From positions 4,588,001-4,652,000 of the forward strand of contig PYIU01000004.1 of NCBI GenBank assembly GCA_003415625.1: DNA of 64,000 nt, in the 5' to 3' direction. A program made the translations under genes and the position numbers. The stretch comes from Aquanectria penicillioides (Eukaryota; Ascomycota; Sordariomycetes; Hypocreales; Nectriaceae). Every line of letters begins with the position of its first letter. The stretch's first letter is position 1. Shown one piece after another: positions 23,059 through 34,272 of this stretch. Below the pieces are notes generated by a model that was not told the DNA's origin, searched no databases, and saw only the letters and a program-made list of their open reading frames with translations.

Positions 23059-24610
23059 CTAAAGCTTGGGCTTGATGAGCTCTCCTCGCTCATCTCTGTA
23101 CGTGGCAAGCTGGTTTCGCTTGCTCTCCCCTCCGTGGCTGACCGGAACGGGGGCGTCAAATACTCCACTGTCCTTGGCCTCTCTCTTTTCTGCCTCAACA
23201 TAGTCCCGCTGTCCATGACCGAGGTACAACTGCCTGGGCCTCCAGATTTTAACGCCGGATGGGTTGAGCATCTGCTGCCTCCAATGGGCCAGCCATCCAA
23301 CGCATCGAGGAACTGCAAATAGGACAGGGTAAAAGCTGGAGTTACACAGTTAGCAAAGAGAGGGGATAAATTAGAAATAGGGGAACCACATACTCTAGAG
23401 GGAAGCCCATGGCTTGGTAGATCAGGCCCGAGTAAAAGTCCACGTTGGGGTAGAGATTTCGGCTGCGCATAAACTCGCTTTCTCGTGCATACTTGGCAAG
23501 GGTAGTAGCAGTGTCGAGAAGCTGGTTTCGGCCCGTAACCTTGAAAACCTCCTCTGCAAGCTCACGGATGGCGGTGGAACGAGGATCCACGTTCTTGTAC
23601 ACTCGATGGCCAAAGCCGACGAGCACTCTTTCGCGCTTCTCCACCTTTTCCATGAAGGCGGGGACATTCTCAGGGGATCCAATTTCCATCAGCATGCGAA
23701 TGGCGCTTTCTGATGCGCCGCCGTGAGATGGCCCATAGAGGGCTGCACATCCAGCTGCCACTACGCTGTATGGGTCAACCAGGGAGCTGCCGACCTGCAA
23801 AACTGTGGCTGTGGAGCAGTTGACTTCGTGGTCAGCGTGGATGATGAACAGAGCATCGAGTGCCTTTTCCAGAACGGGGTGTGGGCGATAATCATGGCCG
23901 GACAAGTGGTCCAGGAGATAGAGGAAGTTGCCCGTGTACGAGAGTCCCTGGGCTGGTCTGTTGAAGGGACGGCCCTGGCGCATGCGGTAAGACGCCGCCG
24001 CCAGCGTAGGAGCCTTTCCAATGATGCGGAGAATCTGCTTGTCAAGGACCTGGAGAGCTTCAGGGTCTCCTGTTGCGGCGTTGGTGTACAGCTTCTGGCC
24101 GCGCAACGAGGGGTTCGCCTCTGGTGCAAAAGCGCCAAGAGTGGCAAATGCCGAAGTCAACATAGACATAGGGTGCGAGTCATAGCGGAACGACTTGAAC
24201 ATGCCCTCGATGTCGCTGTGAATGTAAGTGTGGTGCATGATTTCATCTTGCCAGTTGCTGAACTGGGAGGTTGTGGGAAGCTCTCCGTAGAGAAGCAGGA
24301 ATGCCGACTCGAGAAAGTTGCTCTTCGTGACCAGCTGCTCAATGGGGTATCCGCGGTATCTCAAGACGCCATCCTGGCCGTTGATGTAGGTAATCTTGCT
24401 CTGCACCACTGCCGTGTTCATATAGGCAGGGTCGTATACTCTGAGGCCTTGGCTGGTCTCATCCTCGGGACGGTCATCTGGCGACTGCGCCTTGATCTTC
24501 TTGATGTCCGTGGCCAGCACCGAATTGTGCTTGATGGGGAGCTCATAAGCCTTGCCCGTCCTATTGTCCACTACCGTCAACGACTGCCGGGGGACGCTCT
24601 TGATGGCCAT
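23059..24610 (-). CDS. Citrate synthase, non-mitochondrial type
   Basis: Two exons on the minus strand, 24610-23394 and 23335-23059. The intron (GTATGT...CCAG, 58 bp) falls inside the conserved GFPL-D-FYPVLFAVPR segment and keeps the frame. Active-site landmarks of citrate synthase are present: the first His in IIHADHEVNCSTATVLQVGS, the second His in ALYGPSHGGASESA, VGFGHRVYKNVDPR, and the Asp in NLYPNVDFYSGL. It condenses acetyl-CoA with oxaloacetate, or propionyl-CoA if it is a methylcitrate synthase. There is no mitochondrial presequence. The N-terminus (MAIKSVPRQSLTVVDNRTGK) is that of the cytosolic/peroxisomal clade. A C-terminal extension (IWRPRQLYLGHG and beyond) ends in KPKL, which is at best a weak PTS1-like signal. 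Housekeeping-like; no evident tie to the PKS cluster. Confidence 0.92.
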
Positions 24611-25450
24611 CCTGGATACTCAAGCCGCTGGCTGGTGAGACGATGACAGACCGCAGGGACACTCGGATAACCCAGGGGCTAGAAGCGATGGGGAAATCTC
24701 GGTCCGGACAGATTTGGGAATATATGGATTATCGAAACACAGCGTTCTCCGCGAGAAAGGGCGAGCTTTTACACGACACCCTGGAATCCTCGATGGACAA
24801 GGGAGCCGGCATACATACATGTGATTGGACCCGCGGAGCTCGAGCCACATGTTGATGTGGGCTTGCCGAGGTTTGCAGCGGGAATTAATATTTCCGGGCC
24901 GCTTATAAGCCCAATTTTGCCGCGGTTTGTTTTTCTCGGCTATTTCGGGCCTCAAATGCCGCGTTGTCCACAATGATTCTGCGCCCCATTCTTGGTCCCA
25001 TGTGCAATTTGCGTGTCAGCTGTCACTGTGACGGCTGACGGCAATGGCAATGTTCAGGTGATGAGCTGGTCGATGATGTGTTGAAGTGCCTGACATTTGC
25101 ACAGCGCGTTGGTGCCGTCCAAAGCGATGGATCTACTCATTACAGAAGCATACTGGCGAGACTTATATTGTGTCTAAGTAGCATCGTCCAAACACATGAG
25201 ACAACTTGAGCTTCATCATTCACGAGTATGTGCTACGTACTGTAAACGATTAGACACTGGCTTGTGAACCAATCACTGTTGGATGATTGGGTATCGATTC
25301 GATGCCTTGTCTCACTTCATTCCGCTACTGCTGTCCCGCAAGCAACAAGATGACGCAGCCGAGGCAATCCAATGCTACCTGATCACCAATTTGTGATACG
25401 TATTTCTTGCACAACAAATCACTATTCATCCGGTCATCGATAACAACTCC
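24611..25450. promoter_or_regulatory. Upstream region of the citrate synthase gene
   Basis: About 840 bases. The part next to 24610 is the likely promoter of the minus-strand citrate synthase gene, and the far end is the 3' flank of the esterase gene. Short open frames are not supported. Confidence 0.4.
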
Positions 25451-26702
25451 CTACTCGCGAGCCTCTTGCAAAAAGTCCCGGATAATATCCGCTGAAAGCA
25501 CGACACAGTCGCTCGCCTCTAGGGGAAGCTCTACAAATGCGTGAGGTGCACCAGGCACGAATTTAACCGTAGCTGGGCCACCTGCCATCTGCCAATGGGC
25601 CGACATCAAAATCGTATCATCAAGCAATGGATCAGCCGTTCCGCAGAGAAACAGCGCTCGTGGAAGTCGTGATTTTATCGCATCCATCCGACGATAGAGG
25701 GGCGATGCTGCAGGATGCTTGATGGGGTGATCATATGGCATCCCGCGCTGGGCAAGGATTCCATACTCAGCTTCGAAGCTGTCAAACACGTCCACGCTGT
25801 TATCTGCGCCCTTGGAGAAAATAAGGTCTCGGAACCCTTTAATCTTTTGCGTATTGACGCAGACGGGGTCCTGTAGAGTGAAGGCCCCTGGTAAAATGGA
25901 CCAAGAGTAACAGCCATACGACAGGACGAGGCCTTTCAGCGTATCAAATTCTGGCTTTGTACCTATAAGATGGAAGAAGGTATGCATGGTAAGAAAGGCC
26001 CCGGCGGACTGTATCATTTCTCGCGAGTCAGTATAAACGTCTTCATCGTTCTGCGGCTTCGTTTCAAATGAGAGAGGGAGTCATTTACCTCTCCACCGAT
26101 AAACCTCAAGGGTCCGCCAAACTCTTTTGAACCGTGCTCAACAAGATAGTCTGCCACATCAAAGCAGTCCTGGATTGGGAGAGGAACCGCATTCTCCGGT
26201 GCCAGTCGATAATTTACCGATAGGGCAACGCATCCCGATGCATCGGCAAATCGCTGGAGAAGCGGATCGTTCCTATTGTCATTAGCACATAGGCAAATAT
26301 CATCCATGAGACACCAACTTATCATGTGAGCCGATCACCACGCCGCCACCGTGGAAGTGAAGAAAGGTGCCACGCGGTGGCTCTTTGAAACTAGGCCGAA
26401 CCAAGCGACAGGTTATAGTGCGACCATCCTCTCTGGACTTGATCTCAATATTGTCAATGCCCGGCAGGTTCACCGACATCCATCCTGCCCTCATCTTCTC
26501 TACATCACCCTATTCGCAAGCGTGTCAGCAAATCGGCTATTAATTCGTAGTCAGGACGAATACGCCGATGCCGTGTTCGACTTACAAAGTCTGCATCTGT
26601 AGCCTCATCAGTCTTCCGCATGGATTCGCATAGCTGAGTTGTGCTCGGAGTAATCTGACTCCCGTCAAACTGGGCCGGATTGATTGTGAAGTCTGACTGC
26701 AT
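25451..26702 (-). CDS. Alpha/beta hydrolase of the hormone-sensitive-lipase family
   Basis: Four exons on the minus strand start from the ATG at 26702 (MQSDFTINPAQFDGSQITPS). The introns join DADF|GDVEKM, SHDK|NDPLLQRF (donor GTTGGT) and GGE|SAGAF. The frame-keeping splice at about 26070-26010 rebuilds the nucleophile elbow GESAG exactly. The oxyanion-hole motif HFHGGGVV lies upstream, with the acid in GTADPLLDD and the catalytic His in GAPHAFVELP. All four landmarks of HSL-like esterases (bacterial family IV type) are therefore present. The protein has about 330 residues with no signal peptide. It probably hydrolyses small esters or lactones in the cytosol; the substrate is unknown. No functional link to neighbours is visible. 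Confidence 0.88.
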
Positions 26703-27841
26703 GTTGATGGGTTGCTACTATTCACTTTGATCAACATCAAGGCGTGCGATCTGAAAAGTCGGGGAAGAAATGTCTAGACATAGATTTGCTTAATATTGGA
26801 TTCGCCTCTTGTTTATTGCTGATGGATATTCTTACTACTGTGATGGTCCACCGACTTGGTCCTCGTCATCAAACTCGGGATCACATTGCAGCGAGTAAGC
26901 TCCAGACGCGGGGTTCCGGATGATGTCGGCTCATTTGGAATCACTTCAACCGTGTGGATCAATTACGTCTGACGCTCCATTTTGCGCAAGTTTCCCTTAT
27001 GTGCTCAAGGCTATTGGCATCCTGTGGAGTCTTAGCTGAAACACTTGGACCAAACTTTTCATAACTCGTGGCAATGAAGTCCATCACATGGTCATGGGAT
27101 CGAAATTAGCTCAACAGTACTGCCTTGGAGTTTTCTATTTGCACTTTCAAGTAGCCCGACTCGAGAAGCCTTTGATATGTTTAAAAGGGAAAAGTGTTGG
27201 CCCCCTTTCTACTGATATATCCTATAGAGGCCGTTCACTATCACTAAATTATGATCTCGGGCATTGCTTAAATGGTGGTATTAAGGCACGAACCGTTCAC
27301 CAGACCTACCTACCCTACACCCATAGCGCTCTTTTTAGTCGTCAAGACGGTAAAAACTCGCCAAATTTATATCATGTGTTTGCTTTTTATCAGCACGATC
27401 CAGTGCTTCTATTGGACATCCTGCCCGCTCCCGCGCTTTTATGGGTCAATCATGCTCGCTTGATGATATTTTGTGACAGGGCGCTCATTAATTTCTGAAG
27501 TATTCCCATCTTCAATTGAATAGTAGGTGCAATGTAGGCTCTGGGACAATATGCAGGCATCCAATTACGACGGATGACCCAAGGAGTTCGTCCTGTCAAA
27601 CACCTTTTTTGTGCAGGGGTGTCAAATCAGTTGATTTCCGAGCCTTGCGGGCTACTGATATGCACGTTTCTCACGTGAGCTGCCGCCCCGCTTGAAAAAT
27701 CGCCATGAGAGCCTGATTCTGACAGACGTTTGATAAACGCTCAAGATTCTTTTCGCTTGTGTGAGACAGGACTTTCATGGTTGTGGTCGTGGAATCACGC
27801 TTCATCCTCCCCAAAAGAGTCCCAAGCGACCGAAACACACG
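26703..27841. other. Divergent intergenic region between the esterase and NACHT genes
   Basis: About 1.1 kb with no domain-bearing frame. It should include promoters for both divergent genes. A 136-codon plus-strand frame at 27088-27498 shows no recognisable motif and was not accepted as a gene. Confidence 0.4.
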
Positions 27842-30517
27842 ATGGAGGCTTTGGCTGCGATTGGATTGGCGAGCAACCTGATCCAATTCGTAGACGTCTC
27901 TTCAAAGCTGATCAAGATTTGCAGGAATATCTGGAACGGCACAGAACACCACCATGAAGAAAATCGGGAATTGTCGTCAGTCGTAAAAAGCCTACAAGAT
28001 ATGCTGCAAAAGGTGGAGACCGACAAACTCTGCTCGACCGACCAGACACTTCTTTCGCTTACAAAGAAATGCTCGAAACTAACGACTGACTTGCTCTATA
28101 TATTGGATCGACTCCAACAAAAGCCGGAGAAGAAGAGTCTTGAAAAGTTTATTCAACATGTCGTTTTATCGATGAAAAACGTTGTGCGAAAGAAGGACAT
28201 TGAGGAACTGGAAATAAGAATTAACAGGATGAGAGATGCCGTGTTTATGCGGTTGAATTTTCACCTTCAGTGCGTAGATGGCGAAGCATCACGAAGACAA
28301 TGCTAATGGCTGCAGAAACCGATTGAAAGAAATGACATCACCCGGAACACATGAGACTATCTCTGGAATCCAGAGAGAAACAACCTTGGGGAAGTCACAT
28401 CAACATTACGCATCGAATTAGAAAAGATTACCACCGCGTTAGACCGCCATGAGCATGACACTGAGCTCATCCGGAAAGTGGAAGACGGGGGTTCAGGCAT
28501 GCGCATAATTTCATCCAAGCTGGAGATTCTCCCCAAGCGGCTCCCGGGTCTTCAACGCGAAATGGAGAAGCTTAATAAAACCCGCGAACTTGTCGCTGGC
28601 CTATATTTCCGTCAAATCCGGGAACGAGAGTCCGAGGTAGCAGCAGCACATAAAAGAACCTTTGAGTGGATATTCACAGATGGTACTGATATCAACTTCA
28701 AGGAGTGGCTTCGATCACCAGCTGGTATTTACTGGATTTCTGGAAAAGCCGGATCTGGCAAGTCCACTTTGATGAAATATCTGGTCCAACATTCTGAAAC
28801 TCGCAAACAACTTCGAGCCTGGGCCCATCCGCACACGCTCATCGTGGCAAAGCATTTCTTCTGGAGCGCCGGCCCTCCGATTCAAAAATCTCAAGACGGC
28901 CTTTTGCGGACAGTTTTATTTGATCTTCTCGTGAATTATCCCGATCTGGCTCCAACAGTATGCCCACGCCGCTGGAATGACCAGTCACTTAGTTACCTTG
29001 ATGCTTGGACTCGATCTGAGCTGCTAGAGTGTTTAAATAACCTTGCGGCAGCGACGGCTCTATCTGCTCGTGTCTGTCTGTTTATTGATGGACTGGACGA
29101 ATATAGCGGCGATCATGGAGAACTTGCCAGCGTCCTTCTTAGACTCAGCAATTCGCCTAATATTAAGATTTGCACATCGAGCCGGGCTTGGGTTGACTTT
29201 GTAGATGCATTTGGCTCAAGTCCTTGGAAGTTGTACATCCACGAGTTAACCAGTACGGATATTGACATCTTTGTGTCTGATATGCTTCTCTCGAACCCGC
29301 AGTTTCACAAGCTGCAAGAGTCCGATAACAATGCCGCAGAATTTTTAATAGCTGAAATCGGATCAAAAGCCCAAGGTGTCTTCCTTTGGGTTTATCTTGT
29401 TGTCAGATCCTTGTTAAGAGGCCTCAGAAATGAGGACGAGATTTCAGATCTAAATCGCCGACTCACCCAGATCCCCGTTGAGCTCGAAGAAGTCTTTCGG
29501 CGCATGCTTGATAGCATTGACAAGATCTACTGGCAACGAACTGCTCGTCTTCTCCAGCTCATAAAATATGCCTCAGGCCCCATTCCTTTTTTGACATTGC
29601 TTTACATCAACTTGGATGGAAATGGGAGAAGCATTGAAACATCAATTTCAATGAAGAACTGGCCTGATCTTGACTCGACATCAGCGGAAAGGTTGAGGGT
29701 CAAGAAAAGACAGATTTCAGCTCAGTGCAAGGATCTGTTGCACATCACTGCGATCCCCAGCCAACCTACTCTTCTCAGCGAAAGACTTGGGCCTCTTCAT
29801 CGAACAGTGAATGACTTTCTGAAAACAAGCGACATTGACCGGTTGCTTCTTGAGCGTGCTGGGGCGGAGTTTGAGCCCTGGACAGCATTATTCTCAGCTA
29901 CGATATGTCAAATGAAGGCTTTGCTACACATGTCTCGGTTGGTACATATTTCAGAAAACCTGCCTCTGTGGTTTAGCGATTCACTTCTTTACGCACGTCA
30001 CATGGAAGTTGAATCTAACCACACCGAGACAGAGCTGCTAAACAGCATGGAGGATGCATTGGTTCATCACAGTGATGCAAGGGGGTGGACCCTGGAGTAC
30101 TGCATGGCCAGTATCCTTGGGCAATTTAACTGTCGATGCTTTCTTGATCTTGCTATTGAGCACGGATTGACAATATATGCGAAGGAGAAGGTCGAATCAA
30201 GTTTGGAATCTGAGAAGATCATCTTCCTTGAATGTGCATTAGGCGGAAAACCGTGCGCAGGGAAGCAATCGACCTTCGAAGAGGGTCAGACAGGGAAGCG
30301 AAACCCCCCCGTTGTTGATCACTTGCTGGAAATGGGAGTCGTACCATCTTTAGAGATGAGGATCAGTGGGTTTACGGTCAGTATCTACGCGGGAAGTTCT
30401 TCAGGTTCCGAGACTGGACTAGCAGCAAATGGTTCACACAACTGGGCGCGGATTAGACGGGGGAAAAATAACCCAACAAAGTCTTTTTGGGGGGTTTTGA
30501 GACAAATGTTTTATTGA
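27842..30517 (+). CDS. NACHT NTPase (STAND/NLR-like) with N-terminal helical domain
   Basis: The start MEALAAIGLASNLIQFVDVS at 27842 is the typical beginning of the NACHT-associated N-terminal helical domain of fungal NLR-like proteins. The main exon carries the linker ending in HKRTFEWIF, then Walker A GKAGSGKST (28742-28768), Walker B LFIDGLDEY (about 29080-29104), the sensor-like KICTSSRAW, and the helical region with FLWVYLVVRSLL and PLHRTVNDFL. The C-terminus has no WD, ankyrin or TPR repeats and ends soon after. Such proteins act as intracellular switches in heterokaryon incompatibility and related immunity. The link between the N-terminal frame (open to 28306) and the NACHT frame (open from about 28365) is not clean. 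A short intron with donor GTGCGT at 28270 is possible but needs a poor acceptor, so either an unusual intron or a small frameshift lies there. Confidence 0.8.
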
Positions 30518-30660
30518 GACTCACATTGCTTTTGAGAATAGAACACTTACCAGAAACACGGTATTGATACCATCAAATCTACTTTAATAACTCAATCGAG
30601 CCAATTGACTCAGGGAATTGTGACCGTATTTCTGGACCACCCTTCTCCAAGATATTAAAT

Positions 30661-31985
30661 CTACTCATCCCAGATAGTGGAAACGACCGCCCCAGTCAAA
30701 GTAACTTGTCCAAGCTTGCCACCGTCCTCTTCCAGAATAATCTTGCCTGATTTGATGTCTCGTTTCCAGATAATCACTGTGCGGTTGTTCTGGTGGCCCA
30801 CTGCAATCTTGTCTCCCGCCTTGTTAAACGAAAACTGACGAGGTGACCAACCGCCCGATGGAGCAAGTTGCACAAGACTGAGAGTTCCATCTTCCTTGAT
30901 GCGGAAGGTCGACAATGTGTCGGAGGGTCCGGTTGCCCGGATGACAGAGTCCCTGAACGACTTTTCGCGGTTGGATACAACAAGGAAGCGCTTATCAGGC
31001 TAGTGAAGACCAAATCAGCATCCATCTCAAGTTAATGAACGAGAAGAGTGGAGCAATGGGTACTTACGCTCATGGCAATTTCGCTAGTCGGGGCTGTACC
31101 AGCAGGTAGCTCGCCATCGACAGCAGGAATCTCGAACACCTTGGTAAAGGACAAGCCAGTTGACGTATACTTGACTCGATAGGAATAAACATTCTGGTCA
31201 ATTTCGCCGTTGAAGAAGAAAAAGGTATCGCCATTCTTCATGACGCGGAAGAATCCGTGGCGTGGTCCACTGCCGGGCTCGGCCGTGAGACCATCGACCT
31301 CAGCAATGGGAGCCACAGTGTCCTTGTTATATGTGTAGACACGGCAGCGATCGCCTCCAAGATCTGGAATGACGATGTACTTGCCCGTGGGGTCACGGAT
31401 GACATGGTGGAGATAACTCCTGTCCTGTCGAGAGGGAACAGGGCCTGTTTGGTTGATGGTGGGGAAGATTTGCTGCAATGGGCCGGTTCCAGGCAGAGCG
31501 CCCTTCTCTCCAAGAGCAAACACAGCAGCTGCACTCTTGTTGCTGTGGTGGGTTAATATTGGATCGAATCCCTTGGTCCTAGGTTGCTCTACTTACTATG
31601 AAGCACTCACATAGCCTCGCGCTCCTGTTTTCGTTGTGATAATCTCACCAGCTACGCCGCTGAAGGGTGCGTCAACTCGCGCAATGCGAGTCAAGGCTCC
31701 ACCATGGCCGATTGAAAATGAGTTCAGAGACCCAGAGACCGAGGTGGTGCCTCCGCGGTCGAGACAGTAGAGCACGCGGTTGTGTTTGTCCAGAGTGAGC
31801 CAGGACGGATTGACTTCACAATCGGTCGTCTTGGCCTTTACTTCGAGAGTGTAGTTGGACTTTGATCCGAGAAGCGATAGCGTAGTCACATTACCACCGG
31901 AATCAGCGGCAAACAGAGTTACGGCGCTGCAAGATGCGATCCACAGAGCGGACCCAACGGCCGCGCTGAGATGAAAGGGACGCAT
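30661..31985 (-). CDS. Secreted lactonase-like seven-bladed beta-propeller protein
   Basis: Three exons on the minus strand, with introns near 31610-31540 and 31073-31000. The second joins EIAMS|PDKRFLVV in frame (GTAAGT...CTAG). The protein starts with a signal peptide (MRPFHLSAAVGSALWIASCS) and then shows propeller repeats: LFAADSGGNVTTLSL, VNPSWLTLDKHNRVLYCLDR, YLHHVIRDPTGKYIVIPDLG, PRHGFFRVMKNGDTFFFF, PDKRFLVVSNREKS and WSPRQFSFNKAGDKIAVGHQ. These belong to the lactonase/6-phosphogluconolactonase-like (also muconate-cycloisomerase-like) family. Secreted, so probably not a pentose-phosphate enzyme. It may act on an extracellular lactone or cyclic metabolite. It is divergent from the FAD oxidoreductase at 32755, so a role at the edge of the polyketide cluster is possible but unproven. 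Confidence 0.85.
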
Positions 31986-32754
31986 AGTTGTGTTTCGGAA
32001 GTTTGACGAATTATATCCTTTGCAGCCAAGGCTCCAACAGAGACACCAAAGTATCGACACAGATCAAAGTCGAGCGCAGTGACGAACCCCAACCATATTA
32101 AATGGTTCATAGCCAACACTTTCTATACCGGTTACTAATAAACCTCTACCCAGATTGAGACCTTGACAGACCAGATCGACAGCTTCCACCTATGGAATAA
32201 GACTAGTTCATTTTGCCGGTAGTGGCGGAAATTAGAGGGGCCCCGGATTAAACTCTTTCTCGAATCCGCCAATGATCTCCCTGTAAGGATCAGATTAGAC
32301 CACATGCCTGGCAGGAAATGGTTGGCCATTGCGTGTTGAACGACGAAAGCTAGATCGCAAATGACACGGAGCGAGGCATGATGGAAGTCGACGGAAGAAA
32401 TCATGTCCACTGCCAAGAAACGAGCCCGGTTGAGTGGCGCACTCAACGTTAAAACGAAGCCCTGCCATGTTCGGCTAGCATCCCCGGTTTTTAAGCTTAT
32501 GGTGAGAGCTCTCAAACAACATAGCACGCTGGAAGGAAGCGAAACATGTCAGATTGACGAGGCCAAGCGAAAAGAAGGTTTGCCCTGCCGCACTGGCGTA
32601 GATGATGGCATATCCACAATCACGAACCGTTATGGAGATCGCTATCAGAAGGATTGCTGTTAGAAGGATGAAAATAAATCGAAGCCGTTGCCATTCCACC
32701 CGCTCCAACTTGATTCTCATCGTGAACTGTTACTACAGCAGGCCTGCAGCAGTC
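31986..32754. promoter_or_regulatory. Divergent promoter region between lactonase-like and FAD oxidoreductase genes
   Basis: About 770 bases separating two secreted-protein genes read away from each other. The FAD oxidoreductase frame is open further upstream (to about 32602), but the signal peptide fixes the start at 32755. No clear regulator site was identified. Confidence 0.45.
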
Positions 32755-34272
32755 ATGTATACTCAAAACTCCTTGGGACGCTTTGCCGTCGCCTCTCTCC
32801 TTTGTCTAGTTTCTCCACTGGTCGCAGCACAAGACAATTCCACTGCTCCGGCCCTCCACTCTTGCTTGAGCAACGCAGGCGTGCGCAGCATCGTCAGCTC
32901 CGATAGCTCCTGGGCCGATGAGACGGTGCAGTTCCAGAAGCGAATCAAGCCTGACCCAGCTTGCATTGCCTTTCCTGAGACCCGAGACGATGTGGCTCTG
33001 GCTCTTGAGTGTGCTCGCAACACATCTGTAAAGGTTTCTGCTCTTGGTCCTGCCCATTCTTTCCAGGGCTATGGCTTCGGCAACCCCGGAAACCTCGTCA
33101 TTAACATGGCTGCGTTTAACTCTGTCAGCTACGACGAGTCGAGCACCCTCCTTACCTTTGGAGGCGGTACTCATGTTGGTCCTGTGGTCAAGTATCTCTG
33201 GGATACTGCTGGTCGCCATATTCCTCATGTCAGAGGTGCTCATGTTGGTGTTACTGGCTCAAGCATTGGTGGTGGCTTTGGATCTACGTCTCGAGTCTTT
33301 GGTACTCCCATGGACAACATTGTGTCTATAGAGTACATGCTGTACAACGGTACGATTGTGCAAGCTGAGAAGGGCTCGGATCTCCTTTGGGCTGCAAAGG
33401 GGGCTGGTGCCTCCTATGGCATCATCCTTTCCGTGACTACTAAGACACATAAGCCTGAGTTTGCAACTGCTGTCAACTTTACCGTCTCTATCGGAAAGGC
33501 TTCTCTTGATGCTGGAGCCAAGGCTCTGATTGCCATCCAAGATTATGCCACCAGCAAAGCCTGCCCAGATGAGTTTGCACTCCGTTGGAGCCTCAGTGCT
33601 CCTCCATACACTGGATCTGGCTACTTTTATGGCAACCCCGACAAGTTCGACAAGGCCATTGCACCTCTTATGAAGAGCCTCCGCAAGATTAGCAACGAGA
33701 CCACCATTTCTAAGACAGAACTTCCATTCTGGGACATGGAAGTTCAAGTTGCTGGGCCAGGAATGAATGCTCCCGACGGTGGCGCTCTTGGCGGCCGAGC
33801 TTTCTATACTCAGGCCTTGACGACAACAACCGATCACCCCTTGACATTTAAACAGGCGCGCACTTTATTCAACAGCACTACTCTGGCGTTCAACCGGACT
33901 GATCTTCGAAAGTCTGGGTTCTTGGATCTCTGGGGTGGCGTCTCGCGATCCATTTCCGATTCCGACACTGCATATGCTCACGGCAAGAACCTGTGGCTCA
34001 TCCGATGGGAAGCTAACTCTGTCGATGCCAACAACTACCCTTCGGACGGCCCGGCGTACATGAAGAGCTTGATCAAGCCCTTTGAGCAATCTTTGGTGGC
34101 CCGTGGCGCTCGCCTTCGAGGATTCGTCAACTATGCCGACACTGAGCTGAGCGAGGCCGAATGGAGCTCCCGACTATATGGCGCCAATTACCAACGCCTG
34201 AAGGAGATCAAGGCTAAAATCGACCCGGAGGGCTTGTTCGTCAACCACGCACAATCCATTCCTCTTCTATAG
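32755..34272 (+). CDS. Secreted FAD-linked oxidoreductase (berberine-bridge/AA7 type) lacking the flavin-linking cysteine
   Basis: One exon, 505 residues, start chosen at MYTQNSLGRFAVASLLCLVS because this gives a good signal peptide ending near VAA-QD. The FAD-binding domain (PCMH type) is clear: PDPACIAFPETRDDVALALE, then VSALGPAHSFQGYGFGNPGN with the likely flavin-linking His, LLTFGGGTHVGPV, GGGFGSTSRVFGTPMDNIVS and WAAKGAGASYGIILSVTTKT. The C-terminal BBE segment ends YQRLKEIKAKIDPEGLFVNH. Where bicovalent family members have GTC-x-x-VG, this protein has VRGAHVGVTG, so the cysteine is missing and the flavin should be attached only through His. In sorbicillinoid clusters a related oxidase acts late on the product, so a tailoring role here is a reasonable inference. 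Many N-x-S/T sites fit secretion. Confidence 0.9.
   Translation: MYTQNSLGRFAVASLLCLVSPLVAAQDNSTAPALHSCLSNAGVRSIVSSDSSWADETVQFQKRIKPDPACIAFPETRDDVALALECARNTSVKVSALGPAHSFQGYGFGNPGNLVINMAAFNSVSYDESSTLLTFGGGTHVGPVVKYLWDTAGRHIPHVRGAHVGVTGSSIGGGFGSTSRVFGTPMDNIVSIEYMLYNGTIVQAEKGSDLLWAAKGAGASYGIILSVTTKTHKPEFATAVNFTVSIGKASLDAGAKALIAIQDYATSKACPDEFALRWSLSAPPYTGSGYFYGNPDKFDKAIAPLMKSLRKISNETTISKTELPFWDMEVQVAGPGMNAPDGGALGGRAFYTQALTTTTDHPLTFKQARTLFNSTTLAFNRTDLRKSGFLDLWGGVSRSISDSDTAYAHGKNLWLIRWEANSVDANNYPSDGPAYMKSLIKPFEQSLVARGARLRGFVNYADTELSEAEWSSRLYGANYQRLKEIKAKIDPEGLFVNHAQSIPLL

Noticed and set aside
23723..24646. A 307-codon plus-strand open frame
   Set aside because: It lies exactly antisense to the citrate synthase exon and shows no domain; it is a shadow of that gene's codon bias.
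27088..27498. A 136-codon plus-strand frame
   Set aside because: No domain, signal peptide or conserved pattern; it lies in a divergent promoter region.
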